Shown here: positions 35,780 to 44,100 of the stretch, in pieces
Numbering within the stretch: position 1 is the first letter of the stretch
How the letters are laid out: the number at the start of each line of letters is the position of its first letter
NCBI GenBank assembly: GCA_965224325.1
Contig: CBDCYT010000019.1
Span: 62,001-126,000 of the forward strand
Length of the DNA stretch: 64,000 nucleotides
Direction of reading: 5' to 3'
DNA from: CBDCMJ01 sp965224325
GTDB lineage: Bacteria; Chloroflexota; Dehalococcoidia; Lucifugimonadales; UBA3495
Program-made: the position numbers and the translations under genes
Notes under the pieces: generated by a model
Seen by the model: the letters and a program-made list of their open reading frames with translations, nothing else
What the model was told of the DNA's origin: nothing
The model's database searches: none

Positions 35780-36340
35780 TTGCGATACATTCACCGGAAT
35801 GAATGGTTAGCTTATGGCTTCCTTGTCGTTGCTGCGGTGGCGGTATCCCTACCGCTGTTCCCGTATAGATGGCACACTTTTCTGCATATAGCTGGCGCGG
35901 TGGTCTTCCTCGGGAACATCATCGTTACCGCTGCATGGATGCTGATGGCGGAGCGAACGCGGAGCGTCAATGTCATACACTTCTCCGCCAAGGCTGTTAT
36001 CCGCGCCGACCTACTCTTCACCCTGCCTGGTGTGCTCCTGTTACTGATGAACGGGTTTGCCATGGTGCTCGCCCGCTGGGGTGGGTGGGGCGCGTTTCAC
36101 CAGTTGTCTTGGATAACTGTCGCCCTGTGGCTATTCATCGCATCCGGCGTAATATGGGTGGGAATCCTTATCCCCGTCCAACATCGCATGGCTGTGTTCT
36201 CTGACCCGTCGGACTACCCAGACTCGCCACCATCAGAATTCTTCTCGGCGCTCCGCAAGTGGTACTTCTGGGGGGCACTTGCGATAGCCTTGCCGATCTG
36301 CTCGCTTTACCTGATGGTCAACAAGCCAGCCTTCGGCTAG
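35780..36340 (+). CDS. DUF2269-like integral membrane protein
   Basis: A 186-residue protein with four or five hydrophobic segments (LAYGFLVVAAVAVSLPLF; FLHIAGAVVFLGNIIVTAAW; LLFTLPGVLLLLMNGFAMVL; LSWITVALWLFIASGVIWVG; FWGALAIALPICSLYLMV). HIAGAVVFLGNI followed by a conserved Arg resembles DUF2269. The start is TTG with AGAGGA eight bases upstream. It sits between two copies of an IS21 3' end, so it may travel as a passenger. Function unknown. Confidence 0.7.
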   Translation: MRYIHRNEWLAYGFLVVAAVAVSLPLFPYRWHTFLHIAGAVVFLGNIIVTAAWMLMAERTRSVNVIHFSAKAVIRADLLFTLPGVLLLLMNGFAMVLARWGGWGAFHQLSWITVALWLFIASGVIWVGILIPVQHRMAVFSDPSDYPDSPPSEFFSALRKWYFWGALAIALPICSLYLMVNKPAFG

Positions 36341-36359
36341 AGCGTTGGGAAGTACGCCA

Positions 36360-36533
36360 CTGCCTTTCGATGAGTGGACCGAGGTGTTCGGATCGGAACG
36401 CCTCACTGGGTCGCTGCTGGATCGGCTCACCCACCACATCCATATCCTGGAGATGAACGGCGACAGCTACCGCCTCCGCCACAGCCGGCAGAGCGCCGCC
36501 TACCAGGTCTCGGACGAGCCAGAAGACTCCTGA
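36360..36533 (+). pseudogene. Second copy of the istB 3' end
   Basis: Reads LPFDEWTEVFGSERLTGSLL and MNGDSYRLRHSRQSAAYQVS, a diverged copy of the last part of IstB (35435-35607), followed by the same downstream bases (CCCGGCTCCCAATTCAGTCC) and the outer IS21 repeat. It comes from a different IS21 copy because many positions differ. Confidence 0.85.
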
Positions 36534-36661
36534 CTCACTCCAGGACTGCGGACCCTTGCTCCTGACCTAACCCCGCCCGGCTCCCAATTCAGTCCTTTCT
36601 CATCGTGCCGGTGGTACATGATTCCTCCGCCGCAGTGGTACACTTTCTCGCCGCCATTGAC

Positions 36662-37363
36662 AGGCTTCAACGAAGGTTTGTCCTCGTCGAAGTGGGGGAC
36701 CAGTTCGATACTGTCTTATTGCCAAGGATCAAGAAAGTCACCTTTTCCCCCGAATGGAAGGAAGGCAAACCTCAGCGTATGGCCACCGCGGAAGAGGCTG
36801 GACGCAGCCCCCGCGTCGTAAAGTACATCCGCTTGGAGTCCTATGAGGACGCGCTGGACAGTATAGAGTTTAACCAATATCCCGAACAACTGCCTTTCGC
36901 TGAGCTTGGAGACGAGTACCTGATCAAGTACATGCTTAGTTGGGAGACTAAGAACAGCGGAACACTGCTTAACGCCTCCAGGTTGGCCAGTCCTTCCTCT
37001 TACCGGCTGCGGGTCCACATAAAGGGTGAAAAAAGAGAGCGTTCAGTGGACGTTGCGGAGACGTCCAATTACCTGCTTGGCCTGAAGGTGAAAAACCAAA
37101 AAGTATATGAGGACGACGGGATATCTTACTTGGTGTACCGGGGTGAAACCCGGGCCGCACCCGGCCGCTCAGTCACCGTCATCTGGAGGGAAACGAAAGG
37201 TTGGACCGAGGACGACTTCGCACGGGACCGGGATTTTGTTGCCAAGTACGGCCTCACTGGGGACGCACAAATGATCTATGTCAACGGAGACTCGGCTATA
37301 CCCGGCGCCAAGCCCATTGAACCAATGTTCAAAGCGCGTATGTTCTCCGGGGTAAGCGAATGA
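36662..37363 (+). pseudogene. C-terminal part of a type III-like DNA methyltransferase (Mod)
   Basis: Immediately after the IS21 end the frame reads RRFVLVEVGDQFDTVLLPRI, KKVTFSPEWKEGKPQRMAT, RVVKYIRLESYEDALDSIEF and SNYLLGLKVKNQKV, all typical of the C-terminal region of type III-like adenine methyltransferases. The SAM-binding and DPPY motifs are gone. The open frame back to 36605 lies in IS21 sequence. The restriction subunit starts 27 bases downstream, so mod-res order is kept but the methylase is dead. Confidence 0.75.
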
Positions 37364-37390
37364 CACGAACGCTTTGAATGAGGCCGCATT

Positions 37391-38224
37391 ATGCCACCAA
37401 AGCAACAAACCAAGAAAAAGCAAGCTCCATCTGTGAAGGGTTACGCAAGGCTGGAGGGAAGGCTAGCGCTGCTGGCCTGGCTGCACCATCAACTGGGTTA
37501 CGGCGACACGCGCCGGCTGCTCGGGGACATAAAACCACTGAATGAGGGATTTCGTGAGGACGGGCGTAGCCATGTCAGCTTGTATCTGGAATTGCGCTCC
37601 GGGCAAATGCAGGGCTTGGCTGAGGAGGACCTGCAACGCTACGACGGCAACATCCGCGAGAACCTGGCAGCAATGAACCGTGGCCGCTCCGGACCTATCA
37701 CCCTGCGATATTTCCAGTACCTGGCGGCGCTGTACACCGAGATATTTCTGGACTGGCGCTTTAACCGGCCCGAAGGTTTGTTGCGCTCCCTGAACGAATT
37801 CGTCTCGCAGCACAACGCGGCCTCCGCACCGGACCGGCGGTGGGAGCGGTTCTCCCCGGAAGAACTGAACAAACTCGCCGTCTGGATGGCTACGGGCAGC
37901 GGCAAGACGCTGCTGCTGCACCTGCATTACTGGCAGTTTATGCGCTACAACCGGGAGCCACTGGACAATATCCTGCTGATTACGCCCAACGAAGGGTTGA
38001 GCCAGCAGCACCTGGACGAACTCCAGGCTTCCAACATTCCCGCCGCGCGTTTCGACGTTAATGAAGCGGGCAGTCTGCTTAGTCAACCGGGAACCGTGAG
38101 GGTGACCGAGATTACCAAGCTGGTTGAGGAAAAACGGGGGGGGCGGCGTACGGGTGCCCGTCGAGACCTTCGAGGGCAACAACCTGATTTTCGTGGACGA
38201 GGGACACAAGGGCGCCGGCGGTGA
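37391..38224 (+). CDS. Type III-like restriction enzyme (Res), N-terminal part up to a G8 frameshift
   Basis: It begins with a Lys/Gln-rich start and a helical region, then motif I WMATGSGKTLLLHLHYWQF (about residues 165-185) and motif Ia ILLITPNEGLSQQHLDELQ. After VTEITKLVEEKRGG a run of eight G (38136-38143) throws the frame and it ends in an Arg-rich nonsense tail at 38224. With seven G the frame continues into the 38124-40568 frame, giving about 1058 residues, the normal size for a type III-like Res subunit. Confidence 0.8.
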   Translation: MPPKQQTKKKQAPSVKGYARLEGRLALLAWLHHQLGYGDTRRLLGDIKPLNEGFREDGRSHVSLYLELRSGQMQGLAEEDLQRYDGNIRENLAAMNRGRSGPITLRYFQYLAALYTEIFLDWRFNRPEGLLRSLNEFVSQHNAASAPDRRWERFSPEELNKLAVWMATGSGKTLLLHLHYWQFMRYNREPLDNILLITPNEGLSQQHLDELQASNIPAARFDVNEAGSLLSQPGTVRVTEITKLVEEKRGGRRTGARRDLRGQQPDFRGRGTQGRRR

Positions 38225-40568
38225 AGCGTGGCGCAGCATGCGGGACGCCCTGGCCGAGACCGGGTTCACCTTCGAGTACAGCGCCACCTTCGGCCAAGCC
38301 CTGGCTGCCGCCAACAACGACGCTCTGATTACGGAGTACGGCAAGGCCATCGCTTTCGACTACTCCTATCGCCATTTCTACAACGACGGCTACGGCAAGG
38401 ACTTTCGCGTCCTCAATCTGCAACAGGATACGTCGCCGGAGCAGACGGACACCCTGTTGATGGCCAACCTGCTCTCATTCTACCAACAGCAGCTTGTCTT
38501 CGCCGAGCAGGAAGCGGCCCTGCGGCCTTACAACCTGTCCCGCCCGCTGTGGACTTTCGTTGGCGGCAGCGTCAACGCGGTCTACCAAGAAAGCAAAAAG
38601 CCGCGCAGTGACATCCTCACGGTTGTGCGGTTCCTGCATCGCGTGTTACGGGAACCAGCCTGGGCGACCGACACCATCGGCCGGCTGCTGAACGGGAAAT
38701 CCGGCTTGAACCATCCCGAAACTGGGCAGGACATATTCGCCGGCAAATTCGACTACCTGTGCCGACGCCCAACGGCCGCCGCTGCCGTCTACCGGGACGC
38801 GCTGGAGAAGGTGATGCACGGGGGCAGCGGAGGGTTGCAATTGTGCGACCTGCACGGCGGCGGCGAACTGGGACTGAAAGCGGACGGCAGCGAAAGCTAC
38901 TTTGGTGTCATCTACATTGGAGACGCCAACGAGTTCAAGAAGCTGGTGGAATCCGACGGCGACGCCATCGTCATCACGGACGAAGTCTTTCACGGGTCCC
39001 TGTTTGACCGCATCAACGAACCGGATTCAACCGTCGAGGTGCTGGCCGGCGCCCGCAAGTTTATCGAAGGTTGGAACTCCTGGCGGGTGTCCAACATGGG
39101 CCTGTTGAATATCGGGCGTAGCGAAGGCTCGCAGATAATCCAGCTATTCGGCCGTGGCGTGCGGCTGAAAGGGCAGGATATGTCGCTCAAGCGAAGCTCC
39201 GCGCTGAACGACGGAACCCACCCGGGCAACATCCAGCTGCTGGAAACCCTCAACATATTCGCTCTGCGGGCCAACTATATGGTCCAGTTCCGGGATTACC
39301 TTGAAAGCGAGGGAATCAGCACGGACGACCCGGTGGAACAGTCATTTTTGATCCGCCCCAACAATAGATTCCTAGACAAAGGGCTGCTCATCCCTCGCCT
39401 AGACGAAGGCCAGAAATTTACCGAGCAGGAAACCGTGTTGCTGAAGCGCGACAGCGAAGTTCCCCCGGTTTCCGTGGTGATGTCGGCCAGGGTACAACAA
39501 ATCGAAAGTGGGAGAGACGGATTCGTCGGCGCCGACGCCAGTTCAGGCGCCGCAAGGAAAATACCATCGGAAAGCCTAGACCTAGTAGACTGGGAAGGGG
39601 CCTACCTGCGGTTGCTGGAACACAAAGATAGCAGGGGGTTCAGCAATCTGCTAATCCAGCCGGAGTTGCTGCGGCCCATCCTAGAAGCCGGGGAGGAGGC
39701 GTACCTCCTGGAGGCGGAGGAATCCGCAGTCAACCCCAAGAGCCACGACGACCAGCAGCGGTTGCAGGAAGCCGTCACCAACATCCTGCGAAGATACACC
39801 GACGCGCTTTACCGGCGCCGCAGGGCCCGTTGGGAATCAAATCATCTGAGCTACCGTCAATTGGACCACACCGACGACAACTTCCGGTTACACGAAAACG
39901 CCGGAAAATACATCGTCAAAGTGCCAAGGGAGAAAAATGAACTCGCCAAGGAAATTGAGAAACTGATCGCCAACTGCAACTCCTTGTACCAGGAAGACCA
40001 AGGGGCTTTGCCGCGAATCCACTTCGACCGCCACCTTTACCAGCCGTTACTGGTGGAAAGCGAGGGCGTAACTTCGTCTCCGCCTGGCTTGCGAGAGAGC
40101 GAGCGCAAATTTGTCGATGACCTGAGAAACTACTGCGCCAGCGGGCAGGATGCCCTGCCGGACAGCACCGAGCTATTCCTGCTTCGGAATCTGACCCGCG
40201 GCAAAGGCGTGGGATTCTTTGAGAGTAGCGGCTTCTATCCGGACTTCATCCTCTGGGTCAAGACCGAAGAGACACAGCGCATAGTATTCATAGAGCCACA
40301 CGGAATGCTCAACCAGAAAGCCTACATCCACGATGAGAAGGCGCAGCTTCACGAGCGTCTACCAGAATTGGCACGAGATATTGCTGGCCGCTCCGGCAAC
40401 TTGGAAGTCCAGCTTGACTCCTTTATCGTCTCAGCAACCGGGTACGAAGACCTGTGGAAACATTACGACAACGGGAATTGGACCAAGGCTGATTTCGCAG
40501 CCAAGCATATCCTTTTCCAAGAATCCGGGGACGGGTACAGCTACATCGCGCACATTCTCCACAGTTGA
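38124..40568 (+). CDS. Type III-like restriction enzyme (Res), helicase/nuclease part after the frameshift
   Basis: It continues Res: VPVETFEGNNLIFVDEGHKG is motif II (DEGH), TFEYSATFGQ motif III, SNMGLLNIGRSEGSQIIQLF and GRGVRLKG motifs V-VI. Near the C terminus GFYPDFILWVKTEETQRIVF with IEPHGM fits a PD-(D/E)XK endonuclease (PD, Glu; His at the usual Lys place). Such enzymes translocate on and cut unmodified DNA together with Mod. Its nominal start at 38124 is inside the upstream frame and is probably not used. Without an active Mod next door, silencing of Res would be advantageous. Confidence 0.85.
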   Translation: MRKNGGGGVRVPVETFEGNNLIFVDEGHKGAGGEAWRSMRDALAETGFTFEYSATFGQALAAANNDALITEYGKAIAFDYSYRHFYNDGYGKDFRVLNLQQDTSPEQTDTLLMANLLSFYQQQLVFAEQEAALRPYNLSRPLWTFVGGSVNAVYQESKKPRSDILTVVRFLHRVLREPAWATDTIGRLLNGKSGLNHPETGQDIFAGKFDYLCRRPTAAAAVYRDALEKVMHGGSGGLQLCDLHGGGELGLKADGSESYFGVIYIGDANEFKKLVESDGDAIVITDEVFHGSLFDRINEPDSTVEVLAGARKFIEGWNSWRVSNMGLLNIGRSEGSQIIQLFGRGVRLKGQDMSLKRSSALNDGTHPGNIQLLETLNIFALRANYMVQFRDYLESEGISTDDPVEQSFLIRPNNRFLDKGLLIPRLDEGQKFTEQETVLLKRDSEVPPVSVVMSARVQQIESGRDGFVGADASSGAARKIPSESLDLVDWEGAYLRLLEHKDSRGFSNLLIQPELLRPILEAGEEAYLLEAEESAVNPKSHDDQQRLQEAVTNILRRYTDALYRRRRARWESNHLSYRQLDHTDDNFRLHENAGKYIVKVPREKNELAKEIEKLIANCNSLYQEDQGALPRIHFDRHLYQPLLVESEGVTSSPPGLRESERKFVDDLRNYCASGQDALPDSTELFLLRNLTRGKGVGFFESSGFYPDFILWVKTEETQRIVFIEPHGMLNQKAYIHDEKAQLHERLPELARDIAGRSGNLEVQLDSFIVSATGYEDLWKHYDNGNWTKADFAAKHILFQESGDGYSYIAHILHS

Positions 40569-40679
40569 AACAGCGGCATTTGGGAAAGATCCCCAGCCTT
40601 AGCCGAGGCTGAGTAAGTTGCCCTTCCTGGGGCTGAACAGCGGGATGACTGCAATTAGTGAGAAAGCCCTACCCGACCG

Positions 40680-40991
40680 ATGGAGTCCCCCAGTCACCAC
40701 ATGGCGCAAGCCGACAACATCCGTATCCCCGAAGTCAAGGACGCTCGCATCCGCCAGACCCTGGCCGACTGCTGGGAGCGCCATAAGGACATGGAAGTCC
40801 TGCAGTTCCGCGACGGCGAGTGCGAGGTAAGCCGACCGTGGGACGAGGCGGTAGCCGAGACGATGGGCCGGGACTCCACCGAGCTGTCCCGCCTGCGGCA
40901 CCAGGAGCCCCACGTCAGCGGTCTTGGCTACGGCCAGTACGGGGAGGAGAGGGCGGACGAGGATAACTCCTACAGGAAGAACAGAGCTTAA
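40680..40991 (+). CDS. Small hypothetical protein
   Basis: 103 residues, or 96 from the second ATG at 40701. It reads IPEVKDARIRQTLADCWERH, KDMEVLQFRDGECEVSRPWD and an acidic, Gly/Arg-rich tail. No family recognised. No strong ribosome site was seen. It lies between the restriction gene and the STAND NTPase and may belong to the defence island. Confidence 0.4.
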   Translation: MESPSHHMAQADNIRIPEVKDARIRQTLADCWERHKDMEVLQFRDGECEVSRPWDEAVAETMGRDSTELSRLRHQEPHVSGLGYGQYGEERADEDNSYRKNRA

Positions 40992-41193
40992 AGGGTCCAA
41001 ACCGTACTAGCCCTAAGTGTGTGTCATCAGGCAGCAACCTGCCTTGCCCTGGAATAATCGTTCGACGAAAATCTGGCAGACTCAGGGGCAAAGAACTTGG
41101 GTTGGGGATAGGGAGACAACTTGAATGTGCTGCCCGTTGGTTGCACCATAGTCAAGAGATGGTGATTCAATAGATAGATTGTATGAGGCCCCA

Positions 41194-44100
41194 ATGGAGA
41201 GTTTGGATTGGAATGGAATTCGGCCGTTGAACGGTTCGCAGGCGGCTGCCTTCGAGGAGTTGTGCGCACAGCTGGCAAGGGTCGAGAGTCCTACAGACGC
41301 CAAGTTCCATCGCAAGGGTTCACCTGATGCCGGGGTCGAGTGTTTCTGCATCCTTCCCGGAGGACGGGAATGGGGTTGGCAGGCCAAGAGTTTTACTACG
41401 CTTGGCGCTTCCCAGGTGGCACAGCTCGACGATTCGGTTAGGCGAGCTCTGGACAAGCATCCCCAATTAGTTCGCTATTTCGTTTGCATACCGATAGATC
41501 GGCCAGATGCCCGGCTTCCGGGACAAACATCTGCATTGGAACGCTGGGAAAGCCATGCCCAGAAATGGCAAGGCTGGGCACAAGACCGAGGGATGGAGGT
41601 TCAGTTCATCTGGTGGGGTTCTTCAGAGCTTATTGATAGGCTATCCCGGAGCGAGCATGTTGGACGCTTGTTCTTTTGGTTTGGAAAGCGTGGCTTCAAC
41701 CAAGACTGGTTCCACAAACGTTGGAACGAAGCTGTAAGGGCGGCAGGCCCCAGATATACCCCGGAGGTCCACATCGACTTACCCATTGCTCAGGATATGG
41801 AGCGATTCAGCAGGTCGGTCTTTGTGTTCGACGAGGTCAAGTCTCTTGCCATAGGAGTTCGCAGAGCACACGAGGGGTTGATGCCCCTCAAAGGATTTTT
41901 CGAACAATATGGCCTACAGACTGACATTGATGCCCTATCGAAAGCAACAAGCGCGGTTTTGGAAGCCCTTTCCGAGCTGGGACCTTCCCCCGCTGATTTG
42001 CTGCCGTTCCCAGACATAGCCAAAAAAGCAAATGATGGAAGCGTGGCCGTTAGCCAGGTCATGAAGCGGATTAGGTTGTTACGGCAAGAACAAGGGGGTC
42101 AAAGTCGAGAGAACCAAACCTCTCGAAGCTACTACCAAGATCCTCTCCGAAATTTGCTAAATGATCTACAACGTCTCCATTCATCGCTTCGGGAAGTAGT
42201 TGAGACTTGCGAACACGCAGATTCGTTAGCGAATGGTCAGTTGTTGCTTCTAAAAGGTGAAGCAGGTACAGGCAAAACGCACTTACTCTGCGATTTTGCC
42301 AAAAGCAGAATTGACACTCAGTTGCCGACTGTCCTTCTGATGGGCCAACGGTTTCTCAGCGAGGATGACCCTTGGGTACAGTTGGCGCAGCAATTGGACT
42401 TGACCGGGGCAAGCACAGAGCAAATCGTGGGAGCATTGGAGGCTGCTGCCCAAGCGTCAGACTGCCGCGCGCTGGTGATGATTGATGCCTTGAACGAGGG
42501 CAATGGCCGGAAGATTTGGCCGGCTCATTTGTCCTCATTCCTAGCACGGCTTGAGAAATGCTCTTGGATTGGCGTGGTGCTTTCCGTTCGCTCGTCCTAC
42601 GAAGATATTGTAGTACCAGAGAACGTTAGAGACAGGGCTGCATTCGTTACTCATCACGGATTTGAGGGACACGAATACGACGCTACCCGAACCTTCTTTG
42701 CACATTATGGCCTCGAATTTCCATCAACTCCTATCCTGCAACCAGAATTTGGAAACCCATTGTTTCTCAAGACGCTCTGTAAAGGACTGAGTGGCAAGGG
42801 AGAGACAAGAATCCCTCGGGGGTTCCACGGCATTACAGCAGTATTCAACTTGCACCTTGACTCCATCAATGCCCGGTTAGCCAACGATCTGGATTACAAC
42901 CCTGGAGACAATCTTGTGCGAGACGCCCTGGATAATATCTCCAAGTGCCTTATGGAAGTTGAGCACCGATGGCTTCCCAGGCCGATAGCTGAGAAGACTA
43001 TAAATGAGCTTCTCCCCGGACGGGGATTCAGCCATTCCTTATATCGCGGCTTAGTCACCGAGGGCGTCTTGGTTGAGGACAGAACTTGGTGTACGGACAA
43101 CTCCTTGGAAGAGGTGGTATTCGTCTCCTACGACAGGCTCGCAGATCATACCATCGCGGACTTTCTTCTCCGAATCAATCTGGATGCCGCCTATCCCGAG
43201 AGGGCCTTTGCTGACGGTGGCGGTTTGGCGTACATACAGGAAAAGAATTGGGGCATTCACCAAGGGATACTCGCGGCTCTGTGTATCCAAGTGCCTGAGC
43301 ATACCGGTCAAGAGCTGGTCAGACTGGCCCCAGCCGCACTGGATTACCCGGGCATCAGAGAAGCTTTCCTGGAAAGCATAGTTTGGCGCAAACTGGACGC
43401 TTTCTCCGAAAATACTCGTGCAGTTATGAATGAGCTCCTTCAAGGTGAAGAGATTTGGGGCGACCTGCTGGATGTGCTACTGTCGGTCTCTGTTGTCCCA
43501 GGCCACCCATTCAACTCGGATTCGCTAGACCAGCGGCTCCGACAAGATTCCATGCCAGACCGCGATTCATGGTGGAGTATCTATCTGCACAGGACTTGGG
43601 ACACCCAAGGCCCCGTGGACCGCTTGGTTGCCTGGGCATCAGCCTTATCGTCTGCTGACGATGTTGAAGACTCAGTAGTTGACTTGTCTGCGACCACCCT
43701 AGCCTGGATGTTCACTACACCCAACCGGTTCTTGCGAGACAGAGCGACCAAGGCCATGGTTGCCTTGTTGACCGGACGAACTGAACCGACAGTGCGATTG
43801 ATAGACCGATTCGCCGATGTCGATGACCCTTATGTCTCGGAGCGCATATATGCGGCAGCCTACGGCGTGGCTATGCGAAGCCATGATGCAACTGCGGTCG
43901 GTGAGATGGCTTTGTCGGTATACAAGCACGTATTCGCTTCTGGCACTCCCCCGGTTCACATACTGCTCCGGGATTACGCTCGCGGCGTTATCGAACACGC
44001 TATCCATATGGGTTCCAATGTCCAAATTGACGAACGATTGATTCGTCCTCCATACAACAGCGATTGGCCGTCTATTCCTTCCGAGGATTACGTCGAAGGC

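Larger units (their letters stand above)
33205..36662 (+). mobile_element. IS21-type element with interior passenger and doubled 3' end
   Basis: The left end at 33205 starts TGTATGTAAGCGGCGGAGAT followed by AAAGTG; the right end at 36662, read inward, starts TGTCAATGGCGGCGAGAAAG followed by TG. Both have a second related block (GCGGCGGAGG or GCGGGCGGAGG), the multiple terminal repeats of IS21. Inside are istA and istB, then a DUF2269 gene, then a second istB 3' end. No target duplication was seen. Confidence 0.65.
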
